DNA of 64,000 nucleotides, from assembly GCF_009857535.1 (NCBI RefSeq), contig NZ_WWCS01000003.1, positions 310,001 through 374,000 of the forward strand, read 5' to 3'. This DNA comes from Duganella margarita (GTDB taxonomy: Bacteria > Pseudomonadota > Gammaproteobacteria > Burkholderiales > Burkholderiaceae_D). Below the pieces are notes generated by a model that did not search any database, was not told where the DNA came from, and saw only the letters and a list, made by a program, of their open reading frames with translations. A program made the position numbers and the translations under genes. Shown here piece by piece: positions 45,549 through 57,137 of the stretch (positions are counted from its first letter, which is position 1; every line of letters starts with the position of its first letter).

Positions 45549-46873
45549 TGCGTGTCTCCTCACTTATGAAACGACTCGGCTTGAAGCTGTCGCTGAACGA
45601 CCCTCGCTGGGGGAAGGACAACAAGCCGCAGGCCAATGAAGGCAAGAAGCCCGGTGAAGGTCCGCCGGATATGGAGCAGCTGTGGCGCGACTTCAATCAG
45701 AAGCTGAACAACCTGTTCGGCCAGAAGCGTCCGCCCAACAATAACAACGACAACAACGGCGGCGGTGACGGCGGCGGCAATCGTCCCGACCTCGCCGGCG
45801 GCATCCGCGCCACGGCCGGCGCCATCGGCGCGGTGGTGGCGCTGATCTGGCTCGCCAGCGGTTCGTTCATCGTGCAGGAAGGCCAGACCGGCGTGGTCTA
45901 CACCTTCGGCAAAGTCAGCCACACCACCGGCTCCGGTTTCAACTGGCGCTGGCCATACCCGTTCCAGAGCGACGAAACGGTGAAGGTGTCGCAGATGCGC
46001 ATGGTGGAAATTGGCTACCGTGGCAATATCAAGAACAAGCAGGCGCGCGAATCGCTGATGCTGACCGATGACGAAAACATCATCGACATCCAGTTCGCCG
46101 TGCAGTTCAAGCTGAAAGATCCGGTCGCGTGGCTGATGAACAACCGCGACGAGGAAGACACCGTGCGCCAGGTCGCCGAAACGTCGATCCGCGAAATCGT
46201 CGGCAAGAACAAGATGGACTTCGTGCTGTACGAAGGCCGCGACAAAGTGGCCTTCGAAACCCAGCAGCTGATGCAGCAGATCCTCGACCGCTACGCTTCC
46301 GGCGTGCTGGTCTCCAGCGTGACGCTGCAAGCGGTGCAGCCGCCGGAGCAGGTGCAGATTGCCTTCGACGATGCGGTGAAAGCAGGGCAGGACCGCGAGC
46401 GCCAGAAGAATGAAGGCCAGGCTTACGCCAACCAGGTAATTCCTACCGCGCGCGGCGCTGCGTCGCGCCTGCTGCAGGAAGCCGAGGGCTATCGTTCGAT
46501 GGTGGTGGAAAACGCCACCGGTAATGCTTCGCGCTTCAAGCAGGTGCTGGTCGAGTACCAGAAAGCGCCGGGCGTGACGCGTGACCGCATGTACCTGGAC
46601 ACCATGCAGCAGATCTTCTCCAGCGCCTCCAAGGTGATGGTCGATGCGAAAAACGGCAGCAACCTGCTCTATCTGCCGCTGGACAAGCTGATCGCCCAGG
46701 CCGCAGCCACCGATGCGCAAGCCACCGCCGCGCGCGCCGCTGCGGCGCAAGCGGCCGGCGGCTCGCCAGCCACCAGCGCCACGCTGCCATCCGACCTGAT
46801 ACCGTCGGTGGAAGTCAACCGCCTGCGCGATCCGCGCACGCGCGAGTCCTTACGTGACCGGGAGAGCCGTTAA
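45548..46873 (+). CDS. hflK: FtsH regulator HflK
   Basis: A 441-residue SPFH/prohibitin-family membrane protein. A cytoplasmic N-terminus with an Asn/Gly-rich stretch (NNNNDNNGGGDGGG, residues about 62-77) leads to one membrane helix near 83-105 (GAIGAVVALIWLASGSFIV). An SPFH domain and an Ala-rich coiled coil at the end follow. With HflC it forms a periplasmic cage around FtsH. Start overlaps hflX and stop overlaps hflC, so all three are translationally coupled. Confidence 0.95.
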   Translation: MRVSSLMKRLGLKLSLNDPRWGKDNKPQANEGKKPGEGPPDMEQLWRDFNQKLNNLFGQKRPPNNNNDNNGGGDGGGNRPDLAGGIRATAGAIGAVVALIWLASGSFIVQEGQTGVVYTFGKVSHTTGSGFNWRWPYPFQSDETVKVSQMRMVEIGYRGNIKNKQARESLMLTDDENIIDIQFAVQFKLKDPVAWLMNNRDEEDTVRQVAETSIREIVGKNKMDFVLYEGRDKVAFETQQLMQQILDRYASGVLVSSVTLQAVQPPEQVQIAFDDAVKAGQDRERQKNEGQAYANQVIPTARGAASRLLQEAEGYRSMVVENATGNASRFKQVLVEYQKAPGVTRDRMYLDTMQQIFSSASKVMVDAKNGSNLLYLPLDKLIAQAAATDAQATAARAAAAQAAGGSPATSATLPSDLIPSVEVNRLRDPRTRESLRDRESR

Positions 46874-47781
46874 TGAATCGCATAGCTAGTACCGTTGTCC
46901 TGGCGTTCATCGCGCTGATGCTGCTGTCGTCGACCGTGTTCGTGGTCGACCAGCGCAAATATGCGATCGTGTTCGCACTGGGCCAGATCAAGGAAGTGAT
47001 CCGCGAGCCGGGCCTGCACTTCAAACTGCCGCCGCCGTTCCAGAACGTGGTGTTCCTGGATAACCGCATCATGACGATCGAATCGCCGGATGCCGAGCGT
47101 TTCATCACCGCCGAGAAGATGAACATCCTGGTGGACAGCTTCGTCAAATGGCGTATCGGCCGCGGCGAAGCCCAGCCCAAGCTGTACTACGTGACCTTCG
47201 GCGGCGAAGAAAGCCGCGCGCGTGACCGTATGTCGCAGATCATCAAGGCGGCGCTGAATGAAGAAATCACCAAGCGCACGGTGGCGGAAGTGATTTCCGG
47301 CCAGCGCGGCAAGGTGATGGAAGGTATCCGCGCCAAGGTGGTGCAGGAAGCCGCCCAGATCGGCGTCGAGATCATCGACGTGCGCCTGAAACGCGTGGAG
47401 TATGTTGAGCAGATCAATAACTCGGTGTACGAACGCATGAAGGCCGAGCGCATGCGCGTGGCCAACGAGCTGCGCTCGACCGGCGCGGCGGAATCCGAGA
47501 AGATCCGCGCCGATGCCGATCGCCAGCGTTCGGTGATCCTGGCGGAAGCGTATCGGGAAGCGGAAGAAACCAAGGGTGAGGGCGATGCCAAGGCGTCGGC
47601 CATCTATGCCGACGCATTCGGCAAGAACCCTGAGTTCTACAAGTTCTATCGCAGCCTGGAAGCCTACCGCACCACCTTCAAGAACCATGGCGACGTGATG
47701 GTGATGGATTCCAGCTCGGACTTCTTCAAATACTTCAAGGGCTCTGGCGCCGGCGGCGCTGCTGCTCCAGCCAAGAAATAA
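46873..47781 (+). CDS. hflC: FtsH regulator HflC
   Basis: A 302-residue partner of HflK, with one N-terminal membrane helix (VVLAFIALMLLSSTVFVVDQ) and an SPFH domain (YAIVFALGQIKEVIREPGLH, then LVDSFVKWRI). The conserved helical part KAERMRVANELRSTG is visible. The stop is one base before extragenic repeat copy F. Confidence 0.95.
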   Translation: MNRIASTVVLAFIALMLLSSTVFVVDQRKYAIVFALGQIKEVIREPGLHFKLPPPFQNVVFLDNRIMTIESPDAERFITAEKMNILVDSFVKWRIGRGEAQPKLYYVTFGGEESRARDRMSQIIKAALNEEITKRTVAEVISGQRGKVMEGIRAKVVQEAAQIGVEIIDVRLKRVEYVEQINNSVYERMKAERMRVANELRSTGAAESEKIRADADRQRSVILAEAYREAEETKGEGDAKASAIYADAFGKNPEFYKFYRSLEAYRTTFKNHGDVMVMDSSSDFFKYFKGSGAGGAAAPAKK

Positions 47782-47782
47782 C

Positions 47783-47861
47783 GTCATTCCCGCGCAAGCG
47801 GGAATCCATGCCGAGCCGCCTGGTTCGGCGTTGTATGGGCTCCCGCCTGCGCGGGAGCGAC
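47783..47861. repeat. Extragenic paired-hairpin repeat, copy F
   Basis: Left arm TTCCCGCGCAAGCGGGAA, a spacer containing its own GCCGAGCC/GGTTCGGC-like pairing, and right arm CTCCCGCCTGCGCGGGAG, bounded by GTCA and CGAC. It sits between hflC and hisZ; the bases 47862-47980 after it hold the hisZ leader. Confidence 0.8.
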
Positions 47862-47980
47862 GTGTTGGCGACTTTTTCCCCTCATTCAACGCATTTTCGC
47901 GTAAAATATCAGGTTCGGCCGTCCAGTTTGGTGGCCTCGGCCTGCGTGCCGCATTGTTCATTTCTTAAATAAATAGTCCC

Positions 47981-50456
<2,476 letters not shown>

Positions 50457-50468
50457 TCAAGGAATCTT

Positions 50469-51014
50469 ATGACCACTCCACAAACCAACGAAAAACACCT
50501 CTGGGTCTCCTGGGACGAATACCACCGCCTGATCGAGCGCCTGGCGCTCAAGGTGCATGAATCGGGCTGGAAGTTCGACATGGTGCTGTGCCTGGCGCGC
50601 GGCGGCGTGCGTCCGGGCGACGTGTTCTCGCGCATCTTCGACGTGCCCCTGGCGATCCTGTCGACCAGCTCGTACCGCGAAGACAAGGGCACCACCCAGG
50701 GCGACCTGGACATCGCCAAGTACATGACGATGACCAAGGGCCCGCTGTCCGGCAAGATCCTGCTGGTCGACGACCTGGCCGACTCCGGCGTGACGCTGAC
50801 CAAGGTCATGCAGCACCTGAAGGACAACTTCGACGGCGTGACCGAAGTCAAGTCGGCGGTGATCTGGACCAAGGGCAGCTCGGCCTTCCGTCCGGACTAC
50901 CAGATGGAAGAACTGCCGCACAACCCATGGATCCACCAGCCGTTCGAGGACTACGACGGCCTGCGCCCGCACCAGCTGGCGGCGTGGATCAAGAAAGGCG
51001 AAACGGCCGCTTAA
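50469..51014 (+). CDS. Type I phosphoribosyltransferase (purine-related)
   Basis: A 181-residue PRTase. The PRPP-binding signature is in ILLVDDLADSGVTL (residues about 97-110), and a flexible loop is around SSYREDKGTTQGD. It starts 13 bases after purA and is likely co-transcribed, which suggests a purine salvage role such as hypoxanthine or xanthine phosphoribosyltransferase. The base specificity is not decided by the sequence. Confidence 0.88.
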   Translation: MTTPQTNEKHLWVSWDEYHRLIERLALKVHESGWKFDMVLCLARGGVRPGDVFSRIFDVPLAILSTSSYREDKGTTQGDLDIAKYMTMTKGPLSGKILLVDDLADSGVTLTKVMQHLKDNFDGVTEVKSAVIWTKGSSAFRPDYQMEELPHNPWIHQPFEDYDGLRPHQLAAWIKKGETAA

Positions 51015-51024
51015 GCCGTGTAAC

Positions 51025-51048
51025 AAGGGAGCTGCGGCTCCCTTTTTT
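51025..51048 (+). terminator. Intrinsic terminator after the purA operon
   Basis: AAGGGAGC (51025-51032) pairs with GCTCCCTT (51037-51044) around TGCG and runs into six T (51043-51048). This ends the long hfq/hisZ/purA unit. Confidence 0.85.
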
Positions 51049-51062
51049 CTTCAAGAGAGTTT

Positions 51063-51659
51063 ATGACTCAAGACTTCTTCCAGACCTTCATCCTGCTGGT
51101 GCTGGTGACCGACCCGTTCGGCAATGTGCCGCTGTTTGCCAGCGTGCTCAATCCGGTGCCGGTGGCGCGCCGGCCGCGCATCGTCATCCGCGAATGCGGC
51201 ATCGCCTTCGTGCTGCTGCTGATCTTCATGTTCTTCGGCCGCCACTTCCTCGCAGCGCTGCACCTGTCGGAAGTGGCGCTGCGCATCGGTGGCGCCGTGA
51301 TCCTGCTGCTGATCTCGATCCGCATGATCTTCCCGCATCCGGATGGGGTACTGGGCCGCACCGACGGCGCCGAGCCGTTCATCGTGCCGCTGGCGATCCC
51401 GGCGCTGGCCGGACCGTCGGCGCTGGCCACGGTGCTGCTGTTCTCGCGCGAGAGCACCGGCGAGGTGCTGGTGCACGTGGCGGCGCTGGCGGCGGTGGGG
51501 GTGGTGTGGCTGCTGGTGTTCCTCAGTGCCGAGAAGCTGCAGAAAGTCCTCGGTCCGCAGGTGATGACCGCCTTCGAGCGCCTGATGGGCCTGATCTTGA
51601 CGGCAATGTCGGTCGAAATGCTGTTGAGCGGCATCCGCGAATTTGTGAAAACGTTATAA
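51063..51659 (+). CDS. MarC-family inner-membrane protein
   Basis: A 198-residue protein with about six membrane helices and the family segment VTDPFGNVPLFASVL near the N-terminus, then PLAIPALAGPSALATVLL in the second half. MarC proteins are widespread; despite the name, a role in multiple antibiotic resistance was not confirmed. Function is unknown. It starts 15 bases after a terminator. Confidence 0.9.
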   Translation: MTQDFFQTFILLVLVTDPFGNVPLFASVLNPVPVARRPRIVIRECGIAFVLLLIFMFFGRHFLAALHLSEVALRIGGAVILLLISIRMIFPHPDGVLGRTDGAEPFIVPLAIPALAGPSALATVLLFSRESTGEVLVHVAALAAVGVVWLLVFLSAEKLQKVLGPQVMTAFERLMGLILTAMSVEMLLSGIREFVKTL

Positions 51660-51670
51660 AAAAGCTTTGG

Positions 51671-51692
51671 TGCTCGCATGAAAATGCGAGTA
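51671..51692 (+). terminator. Possible terminator hairpin after the MarC gene
   Basis: CTCGCAT (51673-51679) pairs with ATGCGAG (51684-51690) around GAAA; two to three more pairs with a G-T wobble extend the stem. The T-rich stretch begins about five bases later and is interrupted. It separates marC from the LacI operators, so termination is plausible but not strong. Confidence 0.45.
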
Positions 51693-51709
51693 CACTTTAT
51701 TTTAAGGTG

Positions 51710-51725
51710 ATGTAACCGGTTACAT
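51710..51725. promoter_or_regulatory. LacI-family operator O1
   Basis: ATGTAACCGGTTACAT is a perfect 16-bp palindrome with a central CG, as expected for LacI/GalR-family binding sites. It lies 71 bases upstream of the LacI-type start codon. A second near-identical site follows 53 bases away. Confidence 0.8.
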
Positions 51726-51762
51726 TTATGATTGAAATGACCGGTTTTATTTTTCGACCACA

Positions 51763-51778
51763 ATGTAATCGGTTACAT
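51763..51778. promoter_or_regulatory. LacI-family operator O2
   Basis: ATGTAATCGGTTACAT differs from O1 at one base (T for C). It ends 17 bases before the LacI-type start codon, overlapping the likely promoter or leader. The centre-to-centre distance to O1 is 53 bases, about five helical turns, which would allow a repressor tetramer or paired dimers to loop the DNA. Autoregulation and control of the glycan locus are the likely roles. Confidence 0.8.
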
Positions 51779-51795
51779 TTTCAAAAGGGCGCAGC

Positions 51796-52809
51796 ATGGC
51801 GGTAACCATCAAGGATGTAGCACAAGCGGCCGGCGTGTCGGTGGCGTCGGTGTCGCGCGCGCTCAACGGCCACGCCAGCATCACCGACGACACCCGCAAG
51901 CACGTGCTGGACGTGGTCAAGCGCATGCGCTACATGCCGCACGTTGGCGCGCGCAGCCTGACCACCAGCACCACCAACACCATCGGTGTATTACTGCCGG
52001 ACCTGTACGGCGAATTCTTCTCCGAGATGATCCGCGGCATCGACGGCGCCGCGCGCCGCCACGGCCTGCACCTGATGGTCTCCAGCCTGCACGGCGATGC
52101 CGACGAAGCGGCGCTGGCGTTGCGCGCCATGCGCGGCCGCGTCGACGGCCTGCTGGTAATGTCGCCGCACGTCGATGCGGCCTTCCTGTCCGACAACCTG
52201 CCGGACGAACTGCCGATCGTGCTGATGAACACCGCCAGCGGCGGCGCCCACTATCCTTCGCTCTCGGTCGACAACTACAGCGCTGCCCACGCCATGGTGG
52301 CGCACCTGGTGGCCTGCGGCTACCAGGACATCGCCTTTCTCGCCGGCCCGGCCGGCAACTACGAAGCGCAGGAACGCCTGCGCGGCTACCACGCGGCGCT
52401 GGCGTCGCTGGCACCGGCCGCGCAGCCGCGCGTGTTCGACGGCGACTTCTCCGAGCAGTCCGGCGAAGCGGTCGGCCGCGCGCTGCTGGCCATGCCGGCC
52501 GGCCAGCGTCCCCGCGCGCTGTTCGCCGCCAACGACATGATGGCCATCGGCGCGCTGTTGACGCTGACCCAGGGCGGCCTGCAGGTGCCGCGCGACATGG
52601 CGCTGGCCGGCTTCGATGATATTCCGATCGCACGGTATGTCAGCCCGGCGCTGACCACGGTGCGCGTGCCGATCGCCGATCTGGGCTTGCAGTCGCTGGA
52701 GCGCCTGCTGGCCGCCATCGGCCATACCGGACGCAGTGAGGCCAGCATGGCAACGCTGGCCGCCGAACTGGTGCTGCGCGCCTCGACGGGAGAGTCCAGT
52801 TCACCTTAA
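51796..52809 (+). CDS. LacI/GalR-family sugar-responsive regulator
   Basis: A 337-residue repressor with the N-terminal helix-turn-helix (VTIKDVAQAAGVSVASVSRA) and hinge helix, followed by a periplasmic-binding-protein-like effector domain (TIGVLLPDLYGEFFSEMIRG to the C-terminus). It directly follows two matching operators and precedes a TonB receptor and glycoside hydrolases, so it should sense an oligosaccharide from the locus. The ligand is not known. Confidence 0.93.
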   Translation: MAVTIKDVAQAAGVSVASVSRALNGHASITDDTRKHVLDVVKRMRYMPHVGARSLTTSTTNTIGVLLPDLYGEFFSEMIRGIDGAARRHGLHLMVSSLHGDADEAALALRAMRGRVDGLLVMSPHVDAAFLSDNLPDELPIVLMNTASGGAHYPSLSVDNYSAAHAMVAHLVACGYQDIAFLAGPAGNYEAQERLRGYHAALASLAPAAQPRVFDGDFSEQSGEAVGRALLAMPAGQRPRALFAANDMMAIGALLTLTQGGLQVPRDMALAGFDDIPIARYVSPALTTVRVPIADLGLQSLERLLAAIGHTGRSEASMATLAAELVLRASTGESSSP

Positions 52810-52870
52810 GCAGTCCTGTCACACCACAGCTTCATGACCTAGATACATACAAAAAAATCAGGAGACACCC

Positions 52871-55720
52871 ATGAAAACGACACACCGCATTCCCGCACTC
52901 CGCCTATCCGTCATGGCGGCCGCGCTGGCCGCCGCCTTGCTGGCCGCCCCTTACGCCAGCGCGCAATTGAGCAGCGCCACCATCCAGGGCCAGGTCACGC
53001 GCGGCAGCGCGGCCGCCGCCGGCACCCCGGTGACGGCGGTCAACCAGGCCAACGGCTACGCCTACAACGCAGTCACGCGCGCCGATGGCAGCTATGTGCT
53101 GACCGGCGTGGCGCCGGGCACTTACCAGATCAAGGTCGGCGACCAGCAATCGGAACTGGTCACCGTCAGCGTCGGCCAGACCAGCCAGGTCGACCTGCAA
53201 CTGCATGACGGCATGACGCAGGTGGTGATCACCGGTTCGGCCACGCGGCGCGACGTCGCCGGCTCCGAGGTCGGTACCTCGGTGTCGCGCCAGCAGATCG
53301 AGAAGCTGCCGCAGGTCACGCGCAACTTCCTGTCGTTCGCCGACCTGGCGCCGGGCGTGCGCTTCGACGTTGACCAGAGCGGCAACGTCAAGCTGCAAAG
53401 CGGGTCGCAGAACCAGGACAACGTCAACGTCTTCATCGATGGCGTCAGCCAGAAGAACAATATCCTGCGCGGCGGCGTGTCCGGCATCGATTCGAGCCGC
53501 GGCAATCCGTTCCCGCAGTCGGCGGTGGCCGAGTACAAGGTCATCTCGCAGAACTACAAGGCCGAGTTTGACCAGGTGTCCAGCGCCGCCATCACCGCCG
53601 TCACCAAGTCGGGCGGCAACGAGCTGCATGGCGACGCCTTCTGGGACCACACCGGCACCAACCTGACCGCGCTCGATCCGTTCCAGAAGACCGCCGAAGC
53701 GCAGGGCGTGGCGCGGCCGGCATCCTCGCAGGACCAATACGGCATGACGCTGGGCGGGCCAATCAAGAAAGACGTGGCGCATTACTTCTTCGCCTACGAA
53801 GGCAAGAAGATCGACAGCCCGCGCCAGGTGATTTTGCAGCGCACCGATTTGCTGCCCAACGCCGGCATCGTGCCGTCGCTGCTGGCGCAGCAGGGCGCCA
53901 CCGTGTCCACCTTCAAGGAAAACCTGTTCCTGCTGAAGATCGACGCGCAGATCGGCGACGACCAGCGCGTGGAGGCCACCGCGCGCATCCGCCGCGAGAC
54001 CGACCAGATCCCGGAAGACGCGAAACTGAGCGTGGCCGAGAATACCCTCAGCCGCAGCAACGACGAAGACCGCTTCGACTTCAAACACGAATGGACCGGC
54101 AACGGCTTCCTCAACGAAGCGCGGCTGGGCTACGAGAAGTACACGTGGAATCCGCATTCGACGGCGGCCACGCCGTATATCCGCTACCAGGTCTCGCCCA
54201 GCAACAGCGACAACAACGTGGTGGACGTGATCATCACCGGCGGCTCGCCCAACAACCAGTTCCGCGAGCAGCGCGGCGAAACCGTGCAGGACGATCTGAC
54301 CTACACCGGGTTCAAGGGCCACACCATGAAGGGCGGCTTCAAGGTCAAGCATATCAGCTACGACCTGTCCGGCACTGCGCGCGCGGTGGACCAGCTGTAT
54401 GAACGGATCGATACCGTCACCGGCCTGGCGAGCATCATCCGCACCGATGGCGCGATTCCCGCCTCGGGCGTTGACTTCGACAACAACCAGTACGGCATCT
54501 ACTTCCAGGACGACTGGCAGGTCAACAACAAGCTGCTGCTGAACCTCGGCCTGCGCTACGACTACGAAGACAATATGCTGAACGACAGCTATGTCACGCC
54601 GGCCGACCGCGTGGCCATCTTCAACAAGCAGGATCCGCGCGACGGCGCGCCGGCAGGGCAGACGTATGCGCAGTCGCTGGCCAAGGGCGGCGTCAACATC
54701 AACGACTACATCAGCACCGGCAACAGCCGCAAGCCGTTCAAGAACGCCTGGGCGCCACGGCTCGGACTTTCGTACGACATCAATGGTGACCGCGCCTCGG
54801 TGCTGTTTGCAGGCTGGGGCCGGGCGTACGACCGCACCATCGCCAACCACGCGCTGGACGAGGCACAGAAAAATGCGCAGGCCGGGGGCGAAATCTGGAT
54901 GATCAAGAACGACCACAAGATGGCTTACACCGACCAGTACAGCTTCGGCCTGCGCCAGGCGCTGGGCATCTGGAACGGCGAGGCGGGCTACACCAACTCG
55001 CGCAGCCATAACCAGTTCAACTGGTTCGGCGGCAACCGCGACCCGCAGGGCGGCTGGGGCACGCAAAGCCCGATCGATCCGCTGTTCGGCTCCGTGCCGG
55101 GTTATTCGACGCTGGTGCTGGGTGACTTCATCAGCCAGGCCAAGACCGACTCGGTCTACCTGAAAATGGATAAGCCTTACAGCAAAGCCTCGACGTGGAG
55201 CCTGGGCGCGACCTATACCTACAGCCGCGGCGAGACCACCAACAAGGAATGGACCAACAATATCTTCAACTGGACCTACGGTCGCTACCCGTACGCTTGG
55301 AATCCTTCGACCGATGTCGAGCGCCACCGGCTGGTGGTGGCCGGCGTGTCGGATGGCTGGCTGCCATGGGGGCTGATGATGTCCGGGAAGCTGACGCTGG
55401 GCTCCGGCCTGCCGTACCGCATCACCGATTGCTCGACCGGCTTTAACCAGTGCGTGTCCGCCAAGGGCGAGGGCAGCGCCTTCCATCAGGTGGACGTGGG
55501 CTTGTCGAAGGAGGTGGCGTTCCGCTTCGGCCGTGTGTCGCTGCGCGCGGACGTGCTTAACCTGTTCAACAGCATCAATTACGGCGGCTACGATGGCTGG
55601 GGCGGTGGACCGGGCAATCCGCAGAACCGCCTTGGCGGTGACAATAAAAACCTTGGCACGCCAAACTCCATCGGCGGTCCGATGCGCACCGTGAAATTCA
55701 GCGCCCGTTATGCTTTCTGA
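52871..55720 (+). CDS. TonB-dependent receptor with carboxypeptidase-regulatory-like N-domain
   Basis: A 949-residue outer-membrane receptor. A signal peptide (ending PYASA-QLS) is followed by a CarboxypepD-regulatory-like domain (residues about 35-110, ATIQGQVTRGSAAAAGTPV). A plug domain follows (VVITGSATRRDVAGSEVGT, then QQIEKLPQVTRNFLSFADLA), then a 22-stranded barrel ending in the typical ARYAF. This Oar-like type usually transports oligosaccharides or peptides. A TonB box is not obvious. It has AGGAGA as ribosome binding site. The gap to lacI is only 61 bases with no third operator, which suggests co-transcription. Confidence 0.92.
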   Translation: MKTTHRIPALRLSVMAAALAAALLAAPYASAQLSSATIQGQVTRGSAAAAGTPVTAVNQANGYAYNAVTRADGSYVLTGVAPGTYQIKVGDQQSELVTVSVGQTSQVDLQLHDGMTQVVITGSATRRDVAGSEVGTSVSRQQIEKLPQVTRNFLSFADLAPGVRFDVDQSGNVKLQSGSQNQDNVNVFIDGVSQKNNILRGGVSGIDSSRGNPFPQSAVAEYKVISQNYKAEFDQVSSAAITAVTKSGGNELHGDAFWDHTGTNLTALDPFQKTAEAQGVARPASSQDQYGMTLGGPIKKDVAHYFFAYEGKKIDSPRQVILQRTDLLPNAGIVPSLLAQQGATVSTFKENLFLLKIDAQIGDDQRVEATARIRRETDQIPEDAKLSVAENTLSRSNDEDRFDFKHEWTGNGFLNEARLGYEKYTWNPHSTAATPYIRYQVSPSNSDNNVVDVIITGGSPNNQFREQRGETVQDDLTYTGFKGHTMKGGFKVKHISYDLSGTARAVDQLYERIDTVTGLASIIRTDGAIPASGVDFDNNQYGIYFQDDWQVNNKLLLNLGLRYDYEDNMLNDSYVTPADRVAIFNKQDPRDGAPAGQTYAQSLAKGGVNINDYISTGNSRKPFKNAWAPRLGLSYDINGDRASVLFAGWGRAYDRTIANHALDEAQKNAQAGGEIWMIKNDHKMAYTDQYSFGLRQALGIWNGEAGYTNSRSHNQFNWFGGNRDPQGGWGTQSPIDPLFGSVPGYSTLVLGDFISQAKTDSVYLKMDKPYSKASTWSLGATYTYSRGETTNKEWTNNIFNWTYGRYPYAWNPSTDVERHRLVVAGVSDGWLPWGLMMSGKLTLGSGLPYRITDCSTGFNQCVSAKGEGSAFHQVDVGLSKEVAFRFGRVSLRADVLNLFNSINYGGYDGWGGGPGNPQNRLGGDNKNLGTPNSIGGPMRTVKFSARYAF

Positions 55721-55727
55721 GTGCCTT

Positions 55728-57137
55728 ATGCGAAACCGTACCGTTCTGAATTGGCTGCTGGCCTCCTGCACGCTGTTGGGCGCTGGGCCGGCGCCGGCCC
55801 GCGATACCTCCCTGCCGCCGGTGTTCGACGATATCGAACAGCGTACTTTCCGGTTTTTTTGGGAGACCACCAACCCTGCCAATGGCCTGGTGCCGGACCG
55901 GTATCCGACGCCGTCTTTCTCCAGCGTGGCGGCAGTGGGCTTCGGCCTGACCGCGTATCCGATCGGCGTCGAGCGCGGCTACATCACGCGCCAGCAGGCG
56001 CGCGACAGGGTGCTGGCCACGCTGCGCTTCTTCCGCAATGCGCCGCAGAGCGATGGCAAAGGCATGGTCGCCAGCGGCTACAAGGGTTTCTTCTATCACT
56101 TCCTCGACATGAAGACCGGTCTGCGCTACAACGACAAGGTGGAATTGTCGACCGTCGACACCGCGCTGTTCCTGGCCGGGGCGTTGTTCTGCGAGTCCTA
56201 TTTCGACGGCAGCGACGCCGGCGAGCAGGAAATCCGCAAGCTGGCCAAGGAGATCTACGAACGCGTCGACTGGACCTGGGCGCAGACGCGCAAGCCATCC
56301 ATCGCTCTCGGATGGGAACCGGAGTCCGGCTTCCACGGCTACGACTGGAAAGGCTACAACGAAGCGATGCTGATCTATGTGCTGGCACTCGGCTCGCCAA
56401 CGCATCCGGTGCAGCCGGACGCGTGGAAAGTCTGGACCAGCACTTACGACAAAAGTCTGCAAGGCCAGCGTGGTGAAGAGCATCTCGGCTTCCCGTCGTT
56501 GTTCGTGCACCAGTACAGCCATGTGTGGATCGATTTTCGCGGCATTCGCGACGAGTACATGCGCGGGCGTGGCTACGACTATTTCGAGAACAGCCGTCGC
56601 GCCACCTACGCCCAGCAGGCCTACGCGGTGGCCAATCCGCTGCGCTGCAAGGGCTATGGCCAGAACGTCTGGGGCATCACCGCCAGCGACGGCCCGGTCG
56701 ACAAAGTGTTGGAGTACAACGGCACGCAGCTGCCGTTCCGCACCTATTCGGCGCGCGGCATCGGCGGCCTGAAAGCGTATGACGACTGCACGCTAGCGCC
56801 GACCGCCGCTGCCGCGTCGCTGCCGTTCGCGCCGGAGATCGTGGTGCCTGCGGTGCTGGAGATGAAGCAGCGCTATGGTGACTTTATCTACGGCGAATAC
56901 GGTTTCTATGACGCCTTCAATCCCAGCTTCACCTACAACGTGCCGGTGTCGCAAGGGCAGGTAGTGGCAGGCAAAGGCTGGGTGGACAAGGATTACCTGG
57001 GTATCGACCAGGGGCCGATCATCGCCATGACGGAAAACTACCGCAGCGAGCTGGTATGGCGCGTCATGCGCAAGCATCCGGCCATCCGCCTTGGACTGCA
57101 ACGCGCCGGCTTTACCGGCGGCTGGCTGGAAAAATGA
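55728..57137 (+). CDS. GH144-like glucoamylase-family hydrolase (secreted)
   Basis: A 469-residue protein from ATG 55728 with a signal peptide (LNWLLASCTLLGAGPAPA). The cysteine in LLASC is not in an ideal lipobox. The rest matches the COG5368/glycoamylase family now placed in GH144, with FDDIEQRTFRFFWE at the start, FYHFLDMKTGLRYN, ALGWEPESGFHGYDWKGYNE, YSHVWIDFRGIRDEYMRG and YGFYDAFNPSF. Characterised GH144 members are endo-beta-1,2-glucanases or sophorose-releasing enzymes. It starts 8 bases after the receptor gene. The substrate in this locus is inferred from the family. Confidence 0.85.
   Translation: MRNRTVLNWLLASCTLLGAGPAPARDTSLPPVFDDIEQRTFRFFWETTNPANGLVPDRYPTPSFSSVAAVGFGLTAYPIGVERGYITRQQARDRVLATLRFFRNAPQSDGKGMVASGYKGFFYHFLDMKTGLRYNDKVELSTVDTALFLAGALFCESYFDGSDAGEQEIRKLAKEIYERVDWTWAQTRKPSIALGWEPESGFHGYDWKGYNEAMLIYVLALGSPTHPVQPDAWKVWTSTYDKSLQGQRGEEHLGFPSLFVHQYSHVWIDFRGIRDEYMRGRGYDYFENSRRATYAQQAYAVANPLRCKGYGQNVWGITASDGPVDKVLEYNGTQLPFRTYSARGIGGLKAYDDCTLAPTAAAASLPFAPEIVVPAVLEMKQRYGDFIYGEYGFYDAFNPSFTYNVPVSQGQVVAGKGWVDKDYLGIDQGPIIAMTENYRSELVWRVMRKHPAIRLGLQRAGFTGGWLEK

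Noticed and set aside
11918..47861. CRISPR array formed by the recurring palindromes
   Set aside because: Copies are kilobases apart, intergenic and not separated by regular spacers; they are REP-type hairpins. No cas genes are present.
52904..55882. A 992-codon minus-strand open frame opposite the TonB receptor
   Set aside because: Shadow of the receptor gene; the low-complexity product lacks any domain.
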